From contig DASVAS010000007.1 of assembly GCA_036376245.1 (NCBI GenBank), forward strand, positions 1 through 64,000: a stretch of 64,000 nt of DNA, read 5' to 3'. The notes below the pieces were generated by a model. The model saw only the letters and a list, made by a program, of their open reading frames with translations, did not search any database and was not told where the DNA came from. Position numbers and translations under genes: made by a program. Origin of the DNA: DATARR01 sp036376245. GTDB lineage: Bacteria > Acidobacteriota > Thermoanaerobaculia > Multivoradales > UBA5704. Positions 1 to 7,883 of this stretch are shown piece after piece (position 1 is the first letter of the stretch; each line of letters opens with the position of its first letter).

Positions 1-43
1 CACCTCGATGTCATGGAAGCTCTTTGTTTTTAGAGACTTGCTC

Positions 44-72
44 GGAGGTGGTCACAATCTGTGACCACCTCC
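44..72. other. Perfect 12-bp inverted repeat downstream of lepA
   Basis: GGAGGTGGTCAC at 44-55 and its exact reverse complement at 61-72 flank a 5-nt loop (AATCT). It lies 13 bp past the lepA stop. In the lepA transcript the hairpin is followed by an A-rich rather than U-rich stretch, so it is not a classical Rho-independent terminator. It could be a transcript-end hairpin or a dimeric protein-binding site. Confidence 0.5.
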
Positions 73-85
73 CTGGGCCCGGAGA

Positions 86-1885
86 TCAATCGACACGGAG
101 GACGGCGAGGAAGGCTTCCTGGGGGATGTCCACCCGGCCCACCCGCTTCATGCGCTTCTTGCCTTCCTTCTGCTTCTCGATGAGCTTGCGCTTGCGGGTG
201 ATGTCGCCGCCGTAGCACTTGGCGAGGACGTTCTTGCTGATCGGCCGGATGCTCTCGCGGGCGATGATCCGCGAGCCGATGGCCGCCTGGAGCACCACCT
301 CGAAGAGCTGGCGGGGGATCAGGTCCTTCATCTTCTCCACCAGGGCCTTGCCCCGCGCGTAGGCCTTGTCGCGGTGGACGATCAGCGACAGCGCGTCCAC
401 CGGCTCGCCGTTGACCAGGATGTCCAGCTTGACGAGGTCGCTCCGGCGGTAGCCGCTCATGTGGTAGTCGAACGAGGCATAGCCCCGCGAGACCGACTTC
501 AGGCGGTCGTAGAAGTCGTGGATCACCTCGGCCAGGGGGAAGTCGTACTCGATGAGCACCCGGTCCGTGGTCAGGTACTGCAGGCTCTTCTGCTCCCCCC
601 GCCTCTCCTCGGCGAGCTTCAGGATGCCGCCCACGTACTCGGAGCGGCTGATGATGGTGGCCGTGATGTACGGCTCCTCCAGGAACTCGAGCTTGCCCGG
701 GTCCGGCAGCTTGGACGGGCTCTCGATCTCCTGGGATGCGCCATCCGTCGTGTGGGCGATGTACCGCACCCCCGGCGCCGTGGTGATGAGGTCGAGGTCG
801 AACTCGCGCTCCAGGCGCGCCTGGATGATCTCCATGTGGAGGAGGCCCAGGAAGCCGCAGCGGAAGCCGAACCCCAGCGCGCCGGAGCTCTCGGGCTCGA
901 AGGAGAAGGACGCGTCGTTCAGGCGCAGCTTCTCCACCGCGTCCCGGAGGTCCTCGTAGTCGTCGGCGCTCACCGGGTAGAGGCCGGCGAAGACCATCGG
1001 CTTGACCTCCTGGAAGCCCGGGTAGGCGGTCTCCGCCCGCCGCGAGGCGTGGGTCACCGTGTCGCCGATCTGCGCCTGGATGAGGTCCTTGATGCCGGCA
1101 TAAAAGAAGCCGGCCTCGCCCACCGACAGCTCCTCGACCGGACTCGGCTTGGGGTTGAAGACCGCCAGCTCGTCCACGTCGTAGGTCCGGCCGGAGGCCA
1201 TGAAGAGGATCCGGTCCCCCTTCTTCAGCGTGCCGTCCACAACCCGCACCATGCAGGCGACGCCCCGGTAGGGGTCGTACCAGGAGTCGAAGAGGAGGGC
1301 CTTGAGCGGCGCCTCCGGATCGCCCTGCGGCGGCGGGATTTCGCTGACCACCCGCTCCAGCACGTCCTCGATGCCGATGCCGGCCTTGGCCGAGGTCAGC
1401 ACGGCGTCGTGGGCGTCGATGCCGATGACGTTCTCGATCTGCTCCTTGACGCGGTCCGGATCGGCCGCCGGCAGGTCGATCTTGTTGATCACCGGGACGA
1501 GGTGGAGGTTGCCGTTGACCGCCAGGTAGGCGTTGGCCAGGGTCTGCGCCTCCACTCCCTGGGCCGCGTCCACCACCAGCAGCGCCCCCTCGCAGGCCGC
1601 CAGGCTGCGCGAGACCTCGTAGGAGACGTCGACGTGCCCCGGCGTGTCGATCAGGTTGAGCTGATAGGTCTGGCCGTCCAGAGCCTCGTAGAAGAGCCGC
1701 ACGGCACGGGCCTTGATGGTGATCCCCCGCTCGCGCTCCAGGTCCATGTCGTCCAGGAGCTGGTCCATCATCTCCCGCTCGGAGACGGCGTGGGTCGCCT
1801 CCAGGATGCGGTCGGCCAGGGTGGATTTCCCATGGTCGATGTGGGCGATGATCGAGAAGTTGCGGATGCGCTCGTGCGGAGTCAT
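86..1885 (-). CDS. lepA: Elongation factor 4 (LepA)
   Basis: Ribosome-associated translational GTPase that back-translocates or remodels stalled ribosomes. The 599-residue product matches the usual family length. The G1 motif AHIDHGKST lies near residues 14-22, followed by the G3 motif DTPGH and the G4 motif NKID, and the LepA-specific C-terminal domain is present. The ATG at 1885 fits the usual LepA N-terminus; a GTG two codons upstream at 1891 is also possible. It is the last gene of a run of same-strand genes starting at 11104, separated from the preceding gene by about 75 bp. Identification is secure; the exact start is less so. Confidence 0.96.
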   Translation of the reverse strand: MTPHERIRNFSIIAHIDHGKSTLADRILEATHAVSEREMMDQLLDDMDLERERGITIKARAVRLFYEALDGQTYQLNLIDTPGHVDVSYEVSRSLAACEGALLVVDAAQGVEAQTLANAYLAVNGNLHLVPVINKIDLPAADPDRVKEQIENVIGIDAHDAVLTSAKAGIGIEDVLERVVSEIPPPQGDPEAPLKALLFDSWYDPYRGVACMVRVVDGTLKKGDRILFMASGRTYDVDELAVFNPKPSPVEELSVGEAGFFYAGIKDLIQAQIGDTVTHASRRAETAYPGFQEVKPMVFAGLYPVSADDYEDLRDAVEKLRLNDASFSFEPESSGALGFGFRCGFLGLLHMEIIQARLEREFDLDLITTAPGVRYIAHTTDGASQEIESPSKLPDPGKLEFLEEPYITATIISRSEYVGGILKLAEERRGEQKSLQYLTTDRVLIEYDFPLAEVIHDFYDRLKSVSRGYASFDYHMSGYRRSDLVKLDILVNGEPVDALSLIVHRDKAYARGKALVEKMKDLIPRQLFEVVLQAAIGSRIIARESIRPISKNVLAKCYGGDITRKRKLIEKQKEGKKRMKRVGRVDIPQEAFLAVLRVD

Positions 1886-1961
1886 GGTCACCTGATAACG
1901 GTTGAAACGCGGAGGAAAATCCGGCCGGGGCGCGGAGGGTATCAGAACAGGCGGGAGCGGG

Positions 1962-3071
1962 TCAGTAGGGGCTCGACGGCGTCAGCAGGCCGCCGTCCGC
2001 GACGTCGACCGCGACGCGGCCCACGATCGGGTTCGGCCCCAGGCTCTCGCAATGGCGCTCGAAGTCGGCGGCGAACCGGCGGACTCCCCGGTTGCCCGTG
2101 AGCGTGATCTCCAGCACCCGGAACTTCCCCACCACCTGGTTGCAGTTGGAGCCACCCGAGACGTCCAGCCCCGGGGCCAGACCCTCGTTGAACGGGTAGC
2201 GCTCGGCGCCCGTGTACAACCCCGGGATGAGCGCCTTGCCGTCCGGGGGCGCGAACTCGAGCCGCCAGCCGTCCCGCCGCTTCACCTCGACCGCCACGGC
2301 GTTGCCGCTCATGGTGCGGGCCGTGAACGTGGCCTCCCGGTCGGTGACGACCAGCCGCGCGCCCCCCGCCACGCTTTCGCTGCCCTGGTTGAGGATGCAG
2401 AGGAAGTTGGACTCCGGCACGTCGCAGGCGTCGTCCAGGTCCTCGAAGCCGAGCTTCACTCCCGGCGAGGAGGGAGCGGTAGGGTCTTCGGGGCTGGAAG
2501 CGTAGGAACGCGGACGCTCCTCCCGGCGGGTTTCGGGATCGGAGCCGCGCGGCCTCCACACGGGGGCGTCTTCCCGCGCCGCGCTCCGCGAACCCAGGGA
2601 GCGCCACTTCGACCCCGAGAGGATCGAGAACCCGGCGATCCCCGCGCCGGCCAGCAGGGAGAGGGCCAGCAGCGCCGCCGTGAGCGTCCAGTAGCTCTTC
2701 TGGTGGGTCAGCGCCTCTTCGAACGCACGCTCCCGCCCCCCCTGTTCCACCTTGCGGATGGCCGCCGCGTACCGGTGGAGGGTGAACGACCAGAACAGGG
2801 CCGCCACCGCGCCGAGGATATAGAGACCGCCCGCCAAGACCAGCGCCCCCGCCATCGCGGAGGAAACCTCCCGGCTGAGCACCGCCGTCCCGATCATCCC
2901 CAGCGCCGCCAGCGCCATCAGGCCGGCCACGATGAAGCCGTAGACCGCGACGAAGAGCAGGAAGGGCCGGGTCTCCCGCAGGAGCTGGACCATGCGATAG
3001 GAGATGACCCCGAGCTCGCCCGGCCTGGGCGCCTGCGGGATCATCCCCGGGCGGGGATACTGAGGTTCCAT
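1962..3071 (-). CDS. Membrane-anchored protein of unknown function, paralogue of the next gene
   Basis: The 369-residue product has hydrophobic segments in its N-terminal half, roughly residues 40-70, 80-120 and 155-185 (LLALSLLAGAGIAGFSI). A polar region leads into a C-terminal domain of about 150 residues with paired cysteines, a GKFRVLEI strand and an ADFERHCE motif. This C-terminal module resembles a domain seen in secreted proteins of several high-GC bacteria and has no function I know. The gene at 3093-4163 has the same layout (LGFxDL start, NCxxxxGKFRVLE, DFERQC), so the two look like a tandem duplication. Only 21 bp separate them, which suggests co-transcription with the ABC genes upstream. 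Confidence 0.8.
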   Translation of the reverse strand: MEPQYPRPGMIPQAPRPGELGVISYRMVQLLRETRPFLLFVAVYGFIVAGLMALAALGMIGTAVLSREVSSAMAGALVLAGGLYILGAVAALFWSFTLHRYAAAIRKVEQGGRERAFEEALTHQKSYWTLTAALLALSLLAGAGIAGFSILSGSKWRSLGSRSAAREDAPVWRPRGSDPETRREERPRSYASSPEDPTAPSSPGVKLGFEDLDDACDVPESNFLCILNQGSESVAGGARLVVTDREATFTARTMSGNAVAVEVKRRDGWRLEFAPPDGKALIPGLYTGAERYPFNEGLAPGLDVSGGSNCNQVVGKFRVLEITLTGNRGVRRFAADFERHCESLGPNPIVGRVAVDVADGGLLTPSSPY

Positions 3072-3092
3072 GGAGAGGCTATTGTATTCGTA

Positions 3093-4163
3093 CTAACCGC
3101 CGGTTGGCTTCTTCGAGGGATAGGAGAGCGCCCAATCGGTCACGACGAGGCGCCCCGCCAGGGGTCTCTCGGTGTGGTAATAGCACTGGCGCTCGAAGTC
3201 GACGACGAGCCGGTTCATGGAGCGCGTCTCCGGGTCGTATTCGTACTCCAGGACGCGGAACTTGCCCCGTTGGCCGGTGCAGTTCTCCCCCCGCCGCTCG
3301 ACCCGCAGCCAGGGACGCTTGGAGTCCTTCGGGACATCCTCTATGGCGTTGTCGTAGAGACGGGCCGTCAGCGCCTCGCCCGAGGGCGGCCCGAAGCTGA
3401 TCCGCCACTGGCCCTCTTCCGAGGTCACGTCCGCCTGCAGCCCCGCCGGATGGAGGTGTGACTCCCGGATGTTGACGTCGTTGACATTGAGCCGGGTGCC
3501 GCCGGGGACAGGCTCGCCCCCCGGATCGTTGAGCAGGCAGAGGTTGTCGGTGCGGGAGAAACACTCGCGCTCCAGGTCGGCGAAGCCGAGCCGCTCGGTG
3601 GGCTCGCGCGGGATGGGCGCCGGGCAGACCGGAGCCGGCGGCGGCGCCAGGACCACCGGCTCGGGGATCGCCTTTCTTTCAGCCACCCTTTCGACGACCC
3701 GGTCGAAGTAGGCCCGGGCCTCGTCCAGCAGGGTGTCGCCGAACGCGACCGCCACCGGAGGGACCACGAAGAGCACGCCGAGGGTCACGACGCCGGCTGT
3801 CCTGAAGAACGCGCTCTGCTGCTCCAGGAAGGTCTCGAAGAGCCAGTCCGCGGGGTTCCTGGCCAGCTCTCGCAGGACCCTGGCGCTCCGCCATACGATC
3901 AGAGCCAGCCAGAGCGCCCCCGCCGCGAACGCTCCATCGAGGAAGGCGACGGCCGCCGGGAGCGGCACGAAGCCGCCGGGCCCCCACGCGAGGACGAGGC
4001 TCAGGATCGCCAGGACAAGCGACAGCCCCGCCACGACGAAGCCGGCGATCGCCAGAAAGCCCAGCCACTGGTTCATGTCCAGCAGCGCGCGCGCCATCCG
4101 TGCGCTGAACGCGAAGCGCGCCGCCGCCGGCTCCCCCTGCGCCACGGGAGCGTTCGGATCCAT
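3093..4163 (-). CDS. Membrane-anchored protein of unknown function, paralogue of the previous gene
   Basis: A 356-residue product with about four predicted N-terminal membrane segments (residues 35-70, 75-110, 145-165) and a C-terminal cysteine-containing domain. It shares with its neighbour the elements NLCLLN, GKFRVLEY, VVDFERQC and a final GRLVV strand. The start ATG at 4163 follows the ABC permease stop by 43 bp, so it probably belongs to the same transcript. Function unknown. The C-terminal domain would lie outside the cytoplasm if the segment count is even, but I cannot establish topology by eye. Confidence 0.8.
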   Translation of the reverse strand: MDPNAPVAQGEPAAARFAFSARMARALLDMNQWLGFLAIAGFVVAGLSLVLAILSLVLAWGPGGFVPLPAAVAFLDGAFAAGALWLALIVWRSARVLRELARNPADWLFETFLEQQSAFFRTAGVVTLGVLFVVPPVAVAFGDTLLDEARAYFDRVVERVAERKAIPEPVVLAPPPAPVCPAPIPREPTERLGFADLERECFSRTDNLCLLNDPGGEPVPGGTRLNVNDVNIRESHLHPAGLQADVTSEEGQWRISFGPPSGEALTARLYDNAIEDVPKDSKRPWLRVERRGENCTGQRGKFRVLEYEYDPETRSMNRLVVDFERQCYYHTERPLAGRLVVTDWALSYPSKKPTGG

Positions 4164-4206
4164 GGGTTTCCCCTACGAGGTTCGCAGGGGATTGTACCTC
4201 CAGCGC

Positions 4207-5070
4207 CTACGACTCGTCGTAGGTGACCTCCATGTTGCGGATCTTCAGCGCCGAGACCGTCACCAGCACCAGGGCCAGCACCAGCAGGCCGGGGATGGCC
4301 ACCCAGGGCGAAGGAGCGTCCGCCAGCATGGCCAGCGGCCCCTCCGGGATGGGCACCGGGCAGAGCGACTGGAGGTAGTGGATGACGCTCACCTTCTTCA
4401 GCAGCGGCGGCAGCAGGAAGTGGATACCCTCCCAGCCGAACACCGCCAGCGCCGGGATCGCCGGGCTCTTGAAGAAGAAGCCGAAGAAGAGGAAGACCGC
4501 GCCGTAGCCCACGCAGGCCATGAACGTCACCAGCAGGTAGGAGGCCAAGTGACCCAGCCCCGGGCCGCTGAAGAGGAACTGCCGGACGGCGTTCGATTCA
4601 TGGGGCAGGTAGACCAGGAAGAAGCCGACCGCCGTCGAGATGGCGAAGAGGACGAAGGCGACGATCAGGCCGGCCAGGAACTTGGCCGCCACCAGCAGCT
4701 CCCGCCGCACCGGCGACAGGAAGTAGTAGTGGAGGCTGCGGTCCAGGATCTCCCGGCGGATCAGGTTGCCGAAGATGGCCACGCAGCCCAGGAAGATGAC
4801 GATCCGCATGATGAAGGCCTGGTACGTGCCGGCGAAGAACTCGGTGGCCCCGGCCACGTCGCTGGGGTCCTTGATGACCTCGGAGGAAAGGACCAGCCGC
4901 ATGAAGAAGATGAACAGCGGGCTCAGGGCCAGCAGGAAAAGGCCGTAGGACCGCCGGAAGCCCTTGCGCATGTCCAGGCGGATGATGGCGACGACCTGGC
5001 GCCACCAGTGGCCCCAGGGAAGGCTGCTCCGGGCGGGGACCGCCGCGCTCATGGTGTCGGTCTCGCTCAC
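4207..5070 (-). CDS. ABC-2 type transporter permease
   Basis: A 287-residue integral membrane protein with about six hydrophobic segments typical of ABC-2 permeases. It includes a loop with RREILDRSLHYYFLSPVRR, where these proteins usually carry an exposed basic motif. The chosen start is GTG at 5070, which overlaps the stop of the ATPase gene by 4 nt (GTGA). An ATG six codons downstream at 5052 is the alternative. It pairs with the adjacent ATPase at 5067-6041 to form one exporter. Substrate unknown. Confidence 0.85.
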   Translation of the reverse strand: MSETDTMSAAVPARSSLPWGHWWRQVVAIIRLDMRKGFRRSYGLFLLALSPLFIFFMRLVLSSEVIKDPSDVAGATEFFAGTYQAFIMRIVIFLGCVAIFGNLIRREILDRSLHYYFLSPVRRELLVAAKFLAGLIVAFVLFAISTAVGFFLVYLPHESNAVRQFLFSGPGLGHLASYLLVTFMACVGYGAVFLFFGFFFKSPAIPALAVFGWEGIHFLLPPLLKKVSVIHYLQSLCPVPIPEGPLAMLADAPSPWVAIPGLLVLALVLVTVSALKIRNMEVTYDES

Positions 5071-6041
5071 GATTTTTCTCCCGAGCCGATCAGATATTGA
5101 TAGACGGCGTGGACGTCGGCGTCCGCCGGTTCCACGGATTCGACCGCCAGGCCGCTGTCCAGGATGATCTCGTTGAGCACCAGGTGGAAGCGGTCGGCGT
5201 CGCGGGTGCGCACCAGCAGTCCCTTGCCGTCCTCGACGAGGCGGGCCTCCACCACGTGGTCCTGCTCGAAGACCCGCGAAGCCAGCAGCGACGGCTGGTC
5301 GCAGCGCACCAGCACCTGCGCCGGGTGCTGCTCCTCCATCTCGTCGCGCACGTCGGTGATCTCGCCTTCGGCCACGATGTAGCCGCCGTTGATCAGCACC
5401 ACCTGGTCGGAGATCAGGTCGACCTCGTGGAGGATGTGGCTGGAGACGATCACGTGCAGGCCGCCGTCGGCCAGCTCGCGGAACAGGGCGATCACCTCGG
5501 CGCGGGCCATGGGATCGAGGCCGTTCAGCGGCTCGTCCAGCACCAGCACCGAGGGCTCGTGGGAGAGGGCCTGGGCGAGGCGCACCCGCTGGCGCATGCC
5601 CTTGCTGTAGCCCGCCACCTTGCGGCCGGCGGCCTCCACCAGCCCCACCCGCTCCAGTGACTTCCACGTCTTCGCCTCGGCCTCCTTGGCGCTGAAGCCG
5701 TGCACCCGCAGGTAGGACTCCACGAACTGGAAGCCGGTCAGCCCCGGCGGGAAGGAGTCGAACTGGGTAGCGTAGCCGATCAGCCGGAAGAGCGCCTCGG
5801 GATCGTCCGGCCCGATGCCGAACACCGAGACCCGGCCGCGGCTGGGGCGGATCAGCCCCGTCATCAGGTTCATCAGGGTCGTCTTGCCGGACCCGTTCGG
5901 CCCCACCAGGCCGGTGATGCCCGGCGGGATCGAGAGGTTCACCCGGTTCACCCCCAGGACGTCGCCGTAGAACTTGGAGACGTTCTCGAAAACGACCCGG
6001 CCCTCGGGCGCGGCGTTTTGAGCGGTCATTGGAGCGATCAT
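5067..6041 (-). CDS. ABC transporter ATP-binding protein
   Basis: A 324-residue ATPase. Walker A is GPNGSGKTT near residue 45, the signature region is YSKGMRQRVRLAQAL and Walker B is VLVLDEPLNGLDP, followed by an H-loop HILHEV. The roughly 90-residue C-terminal extension is common in ABC-2 exporters. The ATG at 6041 overlaps the stop of the upstream permease gene (ATGA), which supports translational coupling. This is the ATPase partner of the 4207-5070 permease. Confidence 0.93.
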   Translation of the reverse strand: MIAPMTAQNAAPEGRVVFENVSKFYGDVLGVNRVNLSIPPGITGLVGPNGSGKTTLMNLMTGLIRPSRGRVSVFGIGPDDPEALFRLIGYATQFDSFPPGLTGFQFVESYLRVHGFSAKEAEAKTWKSLERVGLVEAAGRKVAGYSKGMRQRVRLAQALSHEPSVLVLDEPLNGLDPMARAEVIALFRELADGGLHVIVSSHILHEVDLISDQVVLINGGYIVAEGEITDVRDEMEEQHPAQVLVRCDQPSLLASRVFEQDHVVEARLVEDGKGLLVRTRDADRFHLVLNEIILDSGLAVESVEPADADVHAVYQYLIGSGEKS

Positions 6042-6913
6042 CGGACCACCTCGTACGCCCGGATGCGGCGGGAGAGGAGCCACAGGCAGAACAGGCAGCA
6101 GGCCACGAGGGTCACCCAGGCGGACCAGACCGGCACCGCGATGTCCGGATCCATCTCCACGCCGAACAGCGACGCCCAGACGTTCTGGATGGCCACCCAG
6201 ATGGAGAGCATCCAGGCCCACCAGGTGTTCAGCGCCCCGTTCATGGCCGCGGCGAAGCCGATGAAGACGTAGAACACCACGATCAGCGCCACCCGCGCCA
6301 CCGGCTTCCACTTCACCCAGGCGGAGACGGCCAGCGAGACCAGGGCGAGGACCAGGATCCAGGCCCAGCTCCCCACGAAGAGGCCGAAGGCGATGCCGGC
6401 GTTCTCGCGGAGCCACCCGAAGCCTTCGAGATAGCTCTGGAAGAAGAACAGCAGCAGGCCGGGGATCCAGGTGATCAGCGACAGCAGGATCATCAGCACC
6501 GACATCTTGCCCAGCACGTACTCGGTGCGCGAGAACGGGCGCGACAGGTAGAGCGCCAGCCCGTTGTTGCGCAGGTCGGGGGCGATCAGGGCGGGCCCCA
6601 CGAACAGCGTCAGCAGGAAGGCCAGCCCGCCCTGCCATTCCAGGCCGGCGAGAAAGAACTTGGAGTTGATCGGCAGGGCGTTCTTCAGCTCGGCCAGCGG
6701 CAGGTTCATGAACTTCAACGCCGCGATGTTGTGGTGCAGGTAGATCAGGATCAGCCCCACGAACGGCACCGCGAAGCAGAGCGTGAAGAACGCCACGAAG
6801 AGGCGGCCCTGGAACACGTCCTTGAAGGCGTACCTGGGAAGGACCAGGAACCGCGACCAGGTCGGGGTCGTCGCCCCCTGGAATCTCCCGTAGTTGCGCT
6901 TATACACGGCCAT
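6038..6913 (-). CDS. ABC-2 type transporter permease
   Basis: A 291-residue membrane protein with about six hydrophobic segments, for example LFVAFFTLCFAVPFVGLIL and VARVALIVVFYVFIGF. A SRPFSRTEYVLGKM loop is characteristic of ABC-2 permeases of the gliding/NosY-like type. Its start overlaps the end of the upstream ATPase gene by 14 nt and its stop overlaps the next ATPase start by 4 nt. It therefore sits in the centre of a four-gene two-transporter cassette. Substrate cannot be deduced from sequence. Confidence 0.87.
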   Translation of the reverse strand: MAVYKRNYGRFQGATTPTWSRFLVLPRYAFKDVFQGRLFVAFFTLCFAVPFVGLILIYLHHNIAALKFMNLPLAELKNALPINSKFFLAGLEWQGGLAFLLTLFVGPALIAPDLRNNGLALYLSRPFSRTEYVLGKMSVLMILLSLITWIPGLLLFFFQSYLEGFGWLRENAGIAFGLFVGSWAWILVLALVSLAVSAWVKWKPVARVALIVVFYVFIGFAAAMNGALNTWWAWMLSIWVAIQNVWASLFGVEMDPDIAVPVWSAWVTLVACCLFCLWLLSRRIRAYEVVR

Positions 6914-7856
6914 TGGCGGGGACCTCCATCTCCATCGCCTTCAGGAAGATGTCCTGCAGCGAATCCTTCTTGTAGTCGAGGCGGCGGATCTGCACCTGCC
7001 GCTCTGACGCGAGCTTGTAGAGATCGCGGACCTCGACGCCCTCGGGGAGGACCAGCTTGATGCGCTGCTTGCTCCCCAACGCCATCTCGGCGCCCAGGGC
7101 CTCGATGGCGGCGGCGAAGGAGCCGTCGTCCCCGCCCCGGAACTCCAGCTCGAGGAACTTGCGGTTGGCCCGGCGCTCCTCCTCCAGGTTGCAGTAGGTG
7201 GCGATCTGGCCCCCTTTGAGGACCAGCACCTCGTCGCAACACTCCTCCACGTCGCGCAGCAGGTGGGAGGAGAGGATCATCTGGATCTCGCCGGCGTCGC
7301 GGATGTCCTTGATCATCTTGAGCATGCGCTCGCGGGCGTCGGGGTCGAGGCCGTTGGTGGGCTCGTCCAGGAAGATGAGCCGCGGGCCATGGACCAGCGC
7401 CTGGGCGAGCTTGGCGAGCTGCTTCATGCCCAGCGAATAGGTGTCGATGTTGCGGTAGCGCGCCTCGCCCAGCCCCACGTAGAAAAGCATCTCGTGGGCC
7501 CGCTCGAGCGCCCGCTCGGAAGGAAGGCCCGAGAGCTCGGCCATCAGCCGGATGAACCGTACGGCGGTCATACCGGCGATGAAGGCGTCCATCTCGGGCA
7601 TGTAACCCATCAGGCCGCGGATGGTCCGGATCTCGGTCTTGATGTCGTGACCGAAGATCCGGGCCGTCCCGGCGGAGGGCTGATGGAACCCGAGGAGCGT
7701 GTGGAGCAAGGTCGTCTTGCCCGCCCCGTTGGGTCCCAGGAGCCCGATGCAGCGGCCGGAGAGGGAGGCGGTCAATCCTTTGAGGATCGGCCGCCCGAAA
7801 CGGACCTCCAGGCCCTGGAGCTCGATGATCGGCTGCGTTGCGTTCGACATGACCAT
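6900..7856 (-). CDS. ABC transporter ATP-binding protein
   Basis: A 318-residue ATPase with Walker A GPNGAGKTTLL around residue 40, an atypical signature YSLGMKQLAKLAQAL, Walker B LIFLDEPTNGLDP and H-loop SSHLLRDVEE. It pairs with the permease that overlaps its 3' end. ATGs at 7856 and 7850 are both possible starts. It follows the FecR-domain anti-sigma gene by 27 bp, linking this transporter pair to the sigma/anti-sigma module. Confidence 0.92.
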   Translation of the reverse strand: MVMSNATQPIIELQGLEVRFGRPILKGLTASLSGRCIGLLGPNGAGKTTLLHTLLGFHQPSAGTARIFGHDIKTEIRTIRGLMGYMPEMDAFIAGMTAVRFIRLMAELSGLPSERALERAHEMLFYVGLGEARYRNIDTYSLGMKQLAKLAQALVHGPRLIFLDEPTNGLDPDARERMLKMIKDIRDAGEIQMILSSHLLRDVEECCDEVLVLKGGQIATYCNLEEERRANRKFLELEFRGGDDGSFAAAIEALGAEMALGSKQRIKLVLPEGVEVRDLYKLASERQVQIRRLDYKKDSLQDIFLKAMEMEVPANGRV

Positions 7857-7883
7857 TCTCCTCCAGGGCCCGGGGGTTTCCCG

